This document shows, piece by piece, positions 1 through 8,203 of a stretch of 64,000 nucleotides of DNA (within the stretch, counting starts at the first letter, position 1; each line of letters opens with the position of its first letter). Position numbers and translations under genes: made by a program. The notes under the pieces are model-generated. The model was not told the origin of the DNA and ran no database searches. It worked only from the letters and a program-made list of their open reading frames with translations. This DNA comes from Lachnospiraceae bacterium FE2018 (GTDB lineage Bacteria > Bacillota > Clostridia > Lachnospirales > Lachnospiraceae), in the NCBI GenBank assembly GCA_000702845.1, contig JNKK01000001.1, forward strand, positions 1 to 64,000, given 5' to 3'.

Positions 1-7
1 CTTAAAC

Positions 8-360
8 ACATGCAAATTCTTTTGTATAAAGATTATGCATGCTTTTCAACATCAGATAAACATGCTGTTTTTTCTGTTTTCAAGAAAATGCATGCTTTAT
101 ATCTCAGCGCAGGCATGCAGTTCTTCGCTGTTTTGAGAATATGCATGTCTCATATCTCAGCGCAGGCATGCAGTTCTTCTCTATTTTAAGAAAATGCATG
201 TCTCACGCCCTTGCTTTTGCATGCTAATCTGCCATTTTCGAAATATTTGCATGCCTCACGCCATTATCTCGGCATGCAGATCTTCTTATATTTAAAATAA
301 TGCATGCTTTAAAGCAATCAGCAAGCATGCAAAAACACTTAAGAACAAACACATGCATGC
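8..360 (-). repeat. 53-bp-period GCATGC array, copy 1 (downstream of dnaN)
   Basis: Hexamers GCATGC (or one-base variants ACATGC/GCATGT) start at 8, 37, 60, 90, 113, 143, 166, 196, 219, 249, 272, 302, 325 and 355. After the first step of 29, the gaps alternate exactly 23 and 30, giving a 53-bp period. Read on the minus strand, which is the transcription sense of dnaN, each 23-bp pair reads GCATGCCTG-loop-GCATGC and could fold as a hairpin because the hexamer is self-complementary. The 30-bp linkers are AT-rich. The array runs into the window edge, so its true length is unknown. The same sequence family recurs at 8204-8685 in the opposite orientation. No protein is credible here. Function is unknown; a phased protein-binding array or repeated RNA hairpins are both possible. 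Confidence 0.9.
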
Positions 361-434
361 TCATATCTCTTTAAAAAGAATAATTGAATCGGGCAAATCC
401 CTGCATTCGATTTTGCACGGATATGCATTCCTCG

Positions 435-1544
435 TTACCTCGCTATATTTACAGGAAGCACAATATAATTATACTTTCCTTCATCATCTCTGATATAACA
501 TGGCGCCACCGGTCCGATGAAGTACATTGCAACATCTTCGTCATCGATCACACGAAGTGCATCCAGCAGGAATTTTGGATTAAATCCGATCCGGATATCC
601 TTTCCCTCCATCTCAATATCCATTGCTTCATCCATGGAACCGATTGCTGTATTGATCGAAAGCTGCATTGTATTGTCACTGATATTCAGAATCACCGGCA
701 TTTTATCACTTTCCCGCACAAGCAATGATGCGCGGTTGATGCAGTTAATCAGTTCCTGTTTATGAATCGTAACTTTCGTCTCGTAGTCATTGGACAGCAT
801 CTGATCTACACTGAAATACTCTCCGTCGATCAGTCTGGAAAGTACCATGGTTCTGTCAAATTCAAAAATAACATGATTGTCAGAGAAATAAATCGTTACC
901 GGATCTTCCAGTCCGCCGTCAATAATCCTTGAAAGTTCCTGGAGTGTCTTGCCGGGTATAATCACTCTTCTGTTTTCCACATCTGCGCCCAGTTCCTGCA
1001 TGCGAATGGCAATTCTGTGACCGTCAAGCGCCACAATTCTGAGATTGCCGCCATTCATTTCAAATAACTCACCGGTCATGATTTTATTGGTCTCATTTGC
1101 AGCTGTTGAGAAAATCGTCTGATTGATCATCTGCCGGAGTGTAAACTGCGTAACCGATACAGAAGCATTGCGCTCGACAATCGGGAGATATGCAAAGGTG
1201 TCGCCGGCCTGTCCGGGAATATCAAACTTTGCTTTTTCACATGTGATGCGCGTCAGAAGGTTTTCGCCGGTTTCGATTGTAACAGTGCTGGCAGGAAGTC
1301 TTCTGATGATTTCAGAAAAAGTCTTTGCGTGCAGCGCAACCATACCCCGCTCAATAATTGTACCTTCTGCGATTGTCTCAATACCAAGTTCCATATCATT
1401 GGAAATGAAACGAATCTGATCTGCAGAGGCATCAATAAGAATACATTCCAGAATCGGCATGGTTGTTTTAGATGAAACAGCTTTCATAGCGATATTGACG
1501 CTTTTTAAAAGTTCCTGGTGCTCAAACGTCAGTTTCATGTGCAC
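435..1544 (-). CDS. dnaN: DNA polymerase III beta subunit (sliding clamp)
   Basis: The 369-aa product has the usual length of the bacterial beta clamp and reads in the family pattern from the start (MKLTFEHQELLKSVNIAMKAV) to the C-terminal LPVNIAR-like end. The clamp forms a ring dimer around DNA and tethers the replicative polymerase and many repair proteins. It lies downstream of dnaA in the same direction, separated by a 243-bp segment carrying DnaA boxes, which is the classic Firmicute layout. Methionines 1 and 3 both precede KLTF; ATG at codon 3 (1536-1538) is an alternative start. Downstream (below 435) is the GCATGC array instead of the usual closely following yaaA/recF genes, which would lie outside the window. 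Confidence 0.97.
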   Translation of the reverse strand: MHMKLTFEHQELLKSVNIAMKAVSSKTTMPILECILIDASADQIRFISNDMELGIETIAEGTIIERGMVALHAKTFSEIIRRLPASTVTIETGENLLTRITCEKAKFDIPGQAGDTFAYLPIVERNASVSVTQFTLRQMINQTIFSTAANETNKIMTGELFEMNGGNLRIVALDGHRIAIRMQELGADVENRRVIIPGKTLQELSRIIDGGLEDPVTIYFSDNHVIFEFDRTMVLSRLIDGEYFSVDQMLSNDYETKVTIHKQELINCINRASLLVRESDKMPVILNISDNTMQLSINTAIGSMDEAMDIEMEGKDIRIGFNPKFLLDALRVIDDEDVAMYFIGPVAPCYIRDDEGKYNYIVLPVNIAR

Positions 1545-1565
1545 GGGCTCCTTTCAGAAATCAAA

Positions 1566-1782
1566 AGTGGATAACATATAAGTATTTAAGAGATTCTTAT
1601 TCTCATTCTTAACAGATGTTGATATGTGGAAAACAGGAACAGATCCGCAAAATAACTGAAAAAGTTATCCAGATACCTCCGTGAATGAAACCGGTATGAT
1701 TTGTGAATGAACTGTGGAAAAGAAAATCATCCACATTCATCCACATCCTGTTCACATTGATTCCACATGGTTTTGTGGAAAA
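1566..1782. other. oriC: oriC region: cluster of DnaA boxes between dnaA and dnaN
   Basis: The intergenic segment holds at least seven DnaA-box-like 9-mers in both orientations: AGTGGATAA (1566), TGTGGAAAA (1625), TTATCCAGA (1665), TGTGGAAAA (1713), TCATCCACA (1727), TCATCCACA (1737) and TGTGGAAAA (1774). Each is close to the consensus TTATCCACA or its complement. The density is far above chance in 220 bp. In Firmicutes, boxes are commonly split between the regions up- and downstream of dnaA. Here the visible cluster is downstream of dnaA, while the upstream side (3117-3260) is AT-rich with no good box. The position of the unwinding element cannot be fixed by reading. Confidence 0.8.
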
Positions 1783-1787
1783 ACTTA

Positions 1788-3116
1788 TTAAGCAGGGTTG
1801 ATTTTTTTCTTCAGCAGATGGATCACTGCCTTCAGTTCCTCATCTGTCTTAAGATCTTCTTCAATTTTATCATGGCCGTGAATAATCGTTGTGTGATCAC
1901 GGCCGCCCAGAAGCTTTCCGATGTCTGTAAAATTGGTTTCGGTATACTGACGGATCAGGTACATGGAAATCTGACGGGGATAAGCGATGTTCTTCGATCG
2001 CTTGCTGCCGCGCAGATCATCAATGGACAGACCGAAATGATCTGCGACAATGTCCAGAATATACTGCGGTGTAATAATCCGTTTTTCGCTCGGTGATATA
2101 ATATCAATCAGTGCTTCCTCAGCCAGCTGGACATCTGCCTCTCTCTTATAGAAACGGGCTTTTGCCATTACTTTATTAAGTGACCCTTCCAGCTCACGAA
2201 TGTTAGACTTGATATTTTCCGCGATATATTCCAGTACTTTATCGTCTACTTTATTTCCGTCAAGTTCAACTTTTTTCTGAAGAATTGCCATACGCGTCTC
2301 AAAATCAGGACTCTGGATATCCGCCATGAGACCCCATTCAAACCGCGATTTGATTCGCTCTTCAAGTACATCAAATTCTTTCGGCGGGCGGTCAGAGGAG
2401 AGGATAATCTGCTTGTTGGCCGCGTGCAGCGCATTAAATGTGTGGAAAAATTCTTCCTGTGTTGATTCTTTTCCGATGATGAACTGGATATCGTCGATCA
2501 GAAGGACATCAATATTTCTGTACTTTTCACGGAATTTTGTGAGAACAGCCGGGCTGCCGTTACGGATCGCGGCGATGACTTCATTGGTAAAGTCTTCGCT
2601 TGTGACATAAAGAACGCGCATATCAGGATTGTTTCTTATTACAAAATGCGCAATCGAATGCATCAGGTGGGTTTTGCCGAGACCGACGCCTCCGTATACA
2701 AACAGCGGATTATAATATTTTCCCGGAGACTCTGCCACGGCAAGTGCCGCTGCATGCGCAAATTTATTATTGCTGCCGACGACAAAGGTATCGAATGTGT
2801 AGCGTGGATTCAGTCCGGCATCCATCGTCCGCATCTTCAGATACTGTTCGTCTTCATTTTCTGAAAAAGTAAATACAACATCACAGTCAATTCCAGTTAT
2901 TTCTGCGATGGCCACCTTCAGCGGAAGAAGGTATTTTCTTTTAATATAATCTGATGCGGTCTGCGGAATCTGACCGTCGACATATGCCGTATTATTTTCA
3001 AAACGGGAGAGGTACAGCGGCTTAAGCCAGGTTGTAAAGGAAATACTTCCCATCTCCTGGTCGTCGCGAATATACTCCAGTATATCGTTCCATTTACTGT
3101 TGATCAGTTCTAACAT
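1788..3116 (-). CDS. dnaA: Chromosomal replication initiator protein DnaA
   Basis: The 442-aa product shows the four-domain DnaA plan: an N-terminal interaction domain (about 1-80), a short linker, an AAA+ ATPase domain with Walker A GGVGLGKTH and Walker B LLIDDIQF, and a C-terminal DNA-binding domain with the signature GGRDHTTIIHGHDK. It binds the boxes in the adjacent origin and opens it. The start MLELINSKWNDIL fits the family. It is transcribed leftward with dnaN. The upstream 3117-3260 segment presumably contains its promoter, with an extended -10-like TGTGATACTAT readable on the minus strand near 3225-3240. Confidence 0.98.
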   Translation of the reverse strand: MLELINSKWNDILEYIRDDQEMGSISFTTWLKPLYLSRFENNTAYVDGQIPQTASDYIKRKYLLPLKVAIAEITGIDCDVVFTFSENEDEQYLKMRTMDAGLNPRYTFDTFVVGSNNKFAHAAALAVAESPGKYYNPLFVYGGVGLGKTHLMHSIAHFVIRNNPDMRVLYVTSEDFTNEVIAAIRNGSPAVLTKFREKYRNIDVLLIDDIQFIIGKESTQEEFFHTFNALHAANKQIILSSDRPPKEFDVLEERIKSRFEWGLMADIQSPDFETRMAILQKKVELDGNKVDDKVLEYIAENIKSNIRELEGSLNKVMAKARFYKREADVQLAEEALIDIISPSEKRIITPQYILDIVADHFGLSIDDLRGSKRSKNIAYPRQISMYLIRQYTETNFTDIGKLLGGRDHTTIIHGHDKIEEDLKTDEELKAVIHLLKKKINPA

Positions 3117-3266
3117 ACTATAAATAAACGCTTTCTGTTCTGATAATCTGTGCCTCTTTTCTCTTTGTAAAAAAAGGACTTCAGACTATATTTTGTGTTT
3201 GATAACGAAAATATTCCTTTTATATAGTATCACAAAAAACATGAAAAAAAAACACTAAGAAATTCC

Positions 3267-3295
3267 TTGACGCAAAAGGGGTTTGTGAATATAAT
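3267..3295 (+). promoter_or_regulatory. Sigma-A-type promoter of rpmH-rnpA
   Basis: TTGACG at 3267-3272 and TATAAT at 3290-3295 are separated by exactly 17 bp, a near-consensus housekeeping promoter pointing rightward. It is about 50 bp upstream of the rpmH start, which has a strong ribosome-binding site (AAAGGAGGTG, 3331-3340). Confidence 0.85.
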
Positions 3296-3348
3296 GAGGA
3301 TGTTATTCTCTGTACATAATCCAGAGTAAAAAAGGAGGTGTTGGGACC

Positions 3349-3483
3349 GTGAAAATGACATTTCAGCCGAAGAAGCTTTCAAGAAAGAGAGTTCATGGCT
3401 TTCGTAAAAGAATGAGTACGAAGGGCGGAAGAAAGGTATTAGCTGCCAGAAGACTGAAAGGCAGAAAGAGTTTATCAGCTTAA
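3349..3483 (+). CDS. rpmH: 50S ribosomal protein L34
   Basis: This 44-aa reading frame starts at GTG 3349 (or ATG 3355) and is strongly basic. It contains the L34 core [20 protein letters not shown] and ends KGRKSLSA, which matches the family's usual 44-residue length. L34 is a structural protein of the large ribosomal subunit. A strong Shine-Dalgarno sequence lies nine bases upstream of the GTG. It is the first gene of the rightward operon that is conserved next to dnaA in bacteria. Confidence 0.96.
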   Translation: MKMTFQPKKLSRKRVHGFRKRMSTKGGRKVLAARRLKGRKSLSA

Positions 3484-3492
3484 CCAGATTGC

Positions 3493-3516
3493 AAAGACCG
3501 CAGTGATGTGGTCTTT
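3493..3516 (+). terminator. Hairpin between rpmH and rnpA (possible attenuator)
   Basis: The arms AAAGACC (3493-3499) and GGTCTTT (3510-3516) form a 7-bp stem followed by CTTGTTATT. This could partially terminate transcription after rpmH and lower expression of rnpA and the genes behind it, which would suit the large excess of L34 needed over RNase P protein. Confidence 0.5.
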
Positions 3517-3535
3517 CTTGTTATTATAAGAAACC

Positions 3536-3874
3536 ATGCGTAATTCAGAGAGCCTCAAAAAGAATAATGACTTCAGGCTGGTATACCGGACAGGCAGATC
3601 GTACGCAAACAAAAACCTGGTGATGTACGTGAGAAGAAATGATCTTGCCAGAAACCGGATCGGAATATCCGTCAGCAAAAAGGTAGGCAACAGTGTTGTG
3701 CGCCATCATCTGACAAGACTGGTCAGAGAAAGTTATCGTCTGCATGAGGAGAAATACCGCATTGGTTATGATGTGGTGATTGTAGCAAGAGTAAATGCAA
3801 GGGACTGTACGTATGCTGCGATTGAACGTGCAATGTTACAGCTTGCGGCAAAACACCATCTGCTGGAGGAATAG
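3536..3874 (+). CDS. rnpA: Ribonuclease P protein component
   Basis: The 112-aa basic protein has the RnpA pattern: an N-terminal LKKNNDFRLVYRTGRSYANK segment, the basic helix signature around RNRIGISVSKKVGNSVVRHH and LTRLVRESYR, and a C-terminal ARDCTY-like strand. It binds the catalytic RNase P RNA and assists 5' maturation of tRNA precursors. It sits 52 bp after rpmH and 6 bp before yidD, as in most bacteria. Confidence 0.96.
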   Translation: MRNSESLKKNNDFRLVYRTGRSYANKNLVMYVRRNDLARNRIGISVSKKVGNSVVRHHLTRLVRESYRLHEEKYRIGYDVVIVARVNARDCTYAAIERAMLQLAAKHHLLEE

Positions 3875-3880
3875 ATAAAG

Positions 3881-4090
3881 ATGAAACGTATTCTGATTCG
3901 TCTGATTCGTTTTTACCAAAAGCATTTATCACCGTTGAAGAGCACGAAGTGTCCCTACTATCCGACGTGTTCCAATTATGGTCTTGAGGCCATTGAAAAA
4001 TACGGTGCCCTGAAGGGAGGCTTACTGGCAATCTGGAGAATTTTGAGATGTAACCCCTTTTCTAAAGGCGGATACGACCCGGTTCCGTAA
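3881..4090 (+). CDS. yidD: Membrane protein insertion efficiency factor YidD
   Basis: The 69-aa protein carries the YidD motif [19 protein letters not shown] and the following [15 protein letters not shown], with the conserved cysteines. YidD is a small membrane-associated factor that helps YidC/Sec-dependent insertion. The gene fits between rnpA and yidC with the canonical order and short spacing. Confidence 0.95.
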   Translation: MKRILIRLIRFYQKHLSPLKSTKCPYYPTCSNYGLEAIEKYGALKGGLLAIWRILRCNPFSKGGYDPVP

Positions 4091-4137
4091 GCTGCACACA
4101 AGGAATGTGCGCATCGCGCACGAAAAGGAGTCTTATT

Positions 4138-5475
4138 TTGGAACTTTTATTAACAAAATCGACGACACCAATCATCGGTTGGATTGCAAGACTGCTCGGT
4201 CTGATTATGAATGGAATTTATGAGGGTCTTGCTTATATCAACATCAATGCATTTGGAAAGTCTGTTATCATTTTTGGTGAAAAGGTCAGTTATGCAAATA
4301 TCGGTCTTGCGATTATTTTGTATACGATCATTGTCTATATCGCAATGACGCCGCTGCAGATTAAGCAGCAGAAAAATTCCAAAATGATGAGTGTTGTCAA
4401 CCCGGAACTGCAGAAGATTCAGCAGAAATACAAAGGCAGGAATGATCAGGCATCCCGCATGGCGATGCAGGAGGAAACGCAGGCTCTTTATAAAAAATAC
4501 GGCGTTTCCATGTCCGGCAGCTGTGTGACACTGGCAATTCAGATGCCGCTTTTATTCGCGCTGTATCAGGTTATTTATAAAATTCCGGGCTATATCACCA
4601 GAGTCGGTGATATTTTCAGTCAGCTGGCAGCGCAGATCCAGAGTACTTCAGGATCTACTGCTCTGCTTCAGAAATTCATCGAAGAAAGCTCGGTCCGTGG
4701 AATCCGGTTCAGCGATGAACCGACATTGAATCAGATTACGGACTTTTTATACCTGCTGAAGCCGGCACAGTACAAACTGCTTGCTTCTGACGGATATTTT
4801 TCTTCTCTCAGTACACAGATTGCTGATGTCAGCAATTACAGCTCGAAGATCAACAATTTCCTGGGAATTAATATTTCGGAATCTCCGTGGGATGTTATCC
4901 GGAGCAGTTTTGCGAGTCACTCCTGGCTCCTGCTTCTGATCGCGGTTCTTGTTCCGGTACTTGCATGGTTTACCCAGTGGCTGAACTATAAGCTGATGCC
5001 GCAGGCTTCCACAGGCGGCGACAATGCCGCAATGGACAGTTCCATGCGTACCATGAATATGACCATGCCGATTTTCTCTGCATTTCTCTGCATGACATTT
5101 TCCATGGGTATCGGTATCTACTGGATTGCCGGCGCACTCATTCGAAGTGTACAGCAGGTTGTAATCAACCAGAGAATCGCAAAGATGGATGCCAATGAGC
5201 TCATCGAAAAAGCAAAAGAAAAACAGGCGAAAAAGGCAGAAAAACAGGGCGTGACCCGTCAGAACCGTCAGGCACCCGGTCAGAGTACAATTACCAATAC
5301 TGCCCACAAAAACGCAAGAAAAATTGCGGATCCGAAATATAAAGATCTGGATAAGGCAGATTTAAATTATTCCGAAGCAGCAAAAAATGCGCCGGAAGAC
5401 AGTATAACGGCCAAGGCAAATATGGTTGCCCGTTTTGACGAGAAAAACAGCCGCAAAGGAAATAAGAAAAAATAA
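4138..5475 (+). CDS. yidC: YidC/Oxa1 membrane protein insertase
   Basis: The polytopic protein of about 445 aa carries the Oxa1/YidC core: a membrane segment, the PLQIKQQKNSKMM cytoplasmic hairpin, NPELQKIQQKYKG, and later membrane segments including GIGIYWIAGALI. It inserts membrane proteins with or without Sec. The open frame runs further upstream to 4105, but TTG at 4138 is the better start because AAAAGGAG (4123-4130) lies eight bases before it. The C-terminal tail is charged and probably cytoplasmic. jag follows 15 bp later. Confidence 0.93.
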   Translation: MELLLTKSTTPIIGWIARLLGLIMNGIYEGLAYININAFGKSVIIFGEKVSYANIGLAIILYTIIVYIAMTPLQIKQQKNSKMMSVVNPELQKIQQKYKGRNDQASRMAMQEETQALYKKYGVSMSGSCVTLAIQMPLLFALYQVIYKIPGYITRVGDIFSQLAAQIQSTSGSTALLQKFIEESSVRGIRFSDEPTLNQITDFLYLLKPAQYKLLASDGYFSSLSTQIADVSNYSSKINNFLGINISESPWDVIRSSFASHSWLLLLIAVLVPVLAWFTQWLNYKLMPQASTGGDNAAMDSSMRTMNMTMPIFSAFLCMTFSMGIGIYWIAGALIRSVQQVVINQRIAKMDANELIEKAKEKQAKKAEKQGVTRQNRQAPGQSTITNTAHKNARKIADPKYKDLDKADLNYSEAAKNAPEDSITAKANMVARFDEKNSRKGNKKK

Positions 5476-5490
5476 CAGGGGGTCTTCGTG

Positions 5491-6405
5491 ATGGAATTTA
5501 TTGAAATTCAGGCCAAAACAAAACAGGAAGCAATTACAAAAGCCTGCATCGATCTCGGAGTTTCCAGCGATCGTCTTGAGTATCAGGTGATCAGTGAAGG
5601 CAGCAGCGGTTTTCTTGGAATTGGTGCAAAACCGGCAGTCATTCGTGCACGTAAAAAAGAAGAACCGGCAGAAGTCGAAATGTCTGCAGCTGAGGAAGTC
5701 CTGAAGGAGTCTGTCAGAGAAGCAATTTTAGAAAATGAAAAGAAATCAGATGATGCAGCTGCAGCAGAACAGTCTGAAAAAACAGCAGATGTTCCGGCTT
5801 CCGTGAAAGAAGAAAAATCTGCAGAATCGGAAGATACATCCGAAGCACAGGCAGATGATTCTGATAATACTGCAGCGGATGAATCCGCTCCGGAGCGTTC
5901 CGAAGAAGATATTATTACAATGAAAGCTTCTGCTTCCAAATTCCTGGACAGCGTATTTAAGGCAATGGAACTTCCGGTTGATATTACAATGGAATATGAT
6001 AAGGAAGCAGATGCGCTGAACATTGATTTTGCAGGAAAAGATATGGGTATTCTGATCGGCAAGCGCGGACAGACACTGGACTCTCTTCAGTATCTGACAA
6101 GCCTTGTTGTCAATCGTGACCAGAAACATTTCGTAAGAATCAAGCTGGATACCGAAGACTACAGACGCCGCAGAAAAGAGACGCTGGAGAATCTTGCATC
6201 CAACATCGCCCGCAAGGTGAAAAAGACAAGAAGACCTGTTTCACTCGAGCCGATGAATCCATATGAGAGACGGATTATTCATTCCAGCCTGCAGAGCAAC
6301 CGGTTTGTAGAGACACACAGCGAAGGCAATGAGCCGTACCGCTACGTAGTTGTAACACCGGCCAGATATGAAAGATCCGAACGCTCAGGGAAATATGAGC
6401 GGTAA
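5491..6405 (+). CDS. jag: RNA-binding protein Jag/KhpB
   Basis: The 304-aa protein has three parts. The first is an N-terminal Jag domain (about 1-52) with the motif EGSSGFLGIGAKPAVI. The second is a long acidic Ala/Glu/Ser-rich linker (about 55-145). The third is a KH domain with GILIGKRGQTLDSLQYLTS followed by an R3H domain around NPYERRIIHSSLQ. KhpB-type proteins bind RNA and affect cell elongation and division in Gram-positives. ATG 5491 is taken as the start; GTG 5488 directly precedes it. It is the last gene before a strong hairpin terminator. Confidence 0.94.
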   Translation: MEFIEIQAKTKQEAITKACIDLGVSSDRLEYQVISEGSSGFLGIGAKPAVIRARKKEEPAEVEMSAAEEVLKESVREAILENEKKSDDAAAAEQSEKTADVPASVKEEKSAESEDTSEAQADDSDNTAADESAPERSEEDIITMKASASKFLDSVFKAMELPVDITMEYDKEADALNIDFAGKDMGILIGKRGQTLDSLQYLTSLVVNRDQKHFVRIKLDTEDYRRRRKETLENLASNIARKVKKTRRPVSLEPMNPYERRIIHSSLQSNRFVETHSEGNEPYRYVVVTPARYERSERSGKYER

Positions 6406-6425
6406 GTTGTTTTAAATGTTGTGTG

Positions 6426-6485
6426 AGAGACGGATATATGTTTCCCTGCTCAGATAGAATTCGCAGGAAACATATATCCGTCTCT
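6426..6485 (+). terminator. Long perfect-stem terminator after jag
   Basis: A 20-bp arm (6426-6445, AGAGACGGATATATGTTTCC) is repeated in perfect inverse complement at 6466-6485, with a 20-nt loop and a following TTTATT. A second, imperfect copy of the right arm (GAAAACATATGTCC plus TTCTCTTTT) follows at about 6511-6532. It separates the rpmH-jag operon from mnmE. Confidence 0.8.
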
Positions 6486-6676
6486 TTATTGTAGTGCTGG
6501 AGTTCGCCTGAAAACATATGTCCTTCTCTTTTTTGTGGAGGTAAAGGTAGGACTTGAAAGAAGTCCCGGCTTTTTGTAAAATCGTAGGCGAATGTAAGAA
6601 ACAAACAGTTTGTGTATTGCAAAAACAGCAGGGACCGGCCTGATATTTACCGGAATGAAATGCAGGGGGATTGGAT

Positions 6677-8107
6677 ATGAGCCGTTATGAGGATACGATT
6701 GCTGCAATTTCTACGGCAGCTTCGCCTGCCGGAATTGCTGTTATCAGAGTCAGCGGACCGGATGCAGTCAGTGCTGTAGATCAGATCTTTGTTTCTCCCG
6801 TCAGGAAAAAGCTGTCCGGACAGAAGGGAAATACCATTCACTACGGGTGGATCCGGAAGCCGCCGGAACATATTTCTGCTGATGCAGCTGATGAAGATCG
6901 GACTGATGACAAGGGAAGCATTGTCGATGAAGTACTGATTATGCTGATGAGAGCTCCGCATACTTTTACACGTGAAGATGTTGTGGAGATAGACTGTCAC
7001 GGCGGTGTGTTTGCTGCTCAGAAAGTTCTGGATACAGTCCTGCAGACAGGTGTCAGACCTGCCGAACCCGGTGAATTTACAAAGCGCGCATTTCTGAACG
7101 GACGAATTGACCTTTCACAGGCTGAAGCAGTAATGGATATCATTTCTTCAAGAAACCAGTATGCGCTGCAGTCTTCCGTCCGCCAGCTCTCCGGTGCACT
7201 CTCCGGCCGGATTCATGAAATCAGGAAGAAGCTGCTTCATGAGACGGCTTTTATCGAGGCTGCGCTGGATGATCCGGAACATATAGATATCGGAGAACAT
7301 TTAAGTGAGCTGAATTCAATTGTCAGTGAACAGAAGCTGCTGATCTCTGATCTGATCCGTTCCGCAGATTCCGGAAAGATGATCCGGGAAGGAATAAAGA
7401 CAGTAATTGTCGGGCGTCCAAATGCAGGAAAATCATCGCTGCTGAATGCACTTACAGGTGAAGAAACAGCGATTGTAACAGATATTGCCGGTACGACACG
7501 GGATGTACTTGAGGATCAGGTTACATTTGGAGGAATTGCGCTGCGTCTGCTTGATACCGCCGGAATCCGGCAGTCTGATGATAAGATTGAACAGATCGGT
7601 ATATCCCGGGCGCGCTCACACGCAGAAGACGCGGATCTGATTCTGTATGTGGTGGACAGTTCAGAATGCCTTGATGAAAATGATCAGGATATTTTTAAAA
7701 TGATCCGCGGGAAAAAAGCAATTGTGCTGCTGAATAAAAGTGACTTAAAAATGATTGTCACAAAAGAGGAAATCAGCAGTTATACAGACTGCACAATTCT
7801 TGAAATATCTGCAAAGAACAGAGAAGGATTTACTGAACTGGAAAAGTGTATTCGTGAAATGTTCTTTTCCGGTCAGATTTCGCAGAATGATGAGATCTAT
7901 ATCACAAATGCACGCCATACCCGCGCATTGCAGGATGCATATGACAGTCTGACACTGGTACAGGAAAGCATTCAAAATGGAATGCCGGAAGATTTCTTTT
8001 CCATTGATCTGATGGCTGCATGCGATGCACTTGGAAGAATTATCGGCGCAGATGTCAGTGAAGACCTGATCAATGAGATTTTTTCAGGTTTTTGTCTTGG
8101 AAAATGA
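6677..8107 (+). CDS. mnmE: tRNA modification GTPase MnmE
   Basis: The 476-aa protein has the N-terminal tetrahydrofolate-binding domain (SPAGIAVIRVSG; PGEFTKRAFLNGRIDL), a central helical region, and an inserted G domain with GRPNAGKSSLLNAL, DIAGTTRD, DTAGI and NKSD. It ends in the invariant FCLGK. With MnmG it installs the 5-carboxymethylaminomethyl group on wobble uridines. ATG 6677 is preferred because the AGGGGG ribosome-binding site (6664-6669) is well spaced from it; the frame also has TTG at 6671. Its partner mnmG is 0.7 kb downstream, separated by the second GCATGC array, whereas the two genes are usually adjacent. Confidence 0.96.
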   Translation: MSRYEDTIAAISTAASPAGIAVIRVSGPDAVSAVDQIFVSPVRKKLSGQKGNTIHYGWIRKPPEHISADAADEDRTDDKGSIVDEVLIMLMRAPHTFTREDVVEIDCHGGVFAAQKVLDTVLQTGVRPAEPGEFTKRAFLNGRIDLSQAEAVMDIISSRNQYALQSSVRQLSGALSGRIHEIRKKLLHETAFIEAALDDPEHIDIGEHLSELNSIVSEQKLLISDLIRSADSGKMIREGIKTVIVGRPNAGKSSLLNALTGEETAIVTDIAGTTRDVLEDQVTFGGIALRLLDTAGIRQSDDKIEQIGISRARSHAEDADLILYVVDSSECLDENDQDIFKMIRGKKAIVLLNKSDLKMIVTKEEISSYTDCTILEISAKNREGFTELEKCIREMFFSGQISQNDEIYITNARHTRALQDAYDSLTLVQESIQNGMPEDFFSIDLMAACDALGRIIGADVSEDLINEIFSGFCLGK

Positions 8108-8203
8108 ATCGGGATTTGTCGGGATGTTCATTCTTCTAAATAGTACGTGAGCATGACGGGGAAAGAGCATGAAGCGTGCTTTTTTCTAAAAAAGGGAAGA
8201 ACT

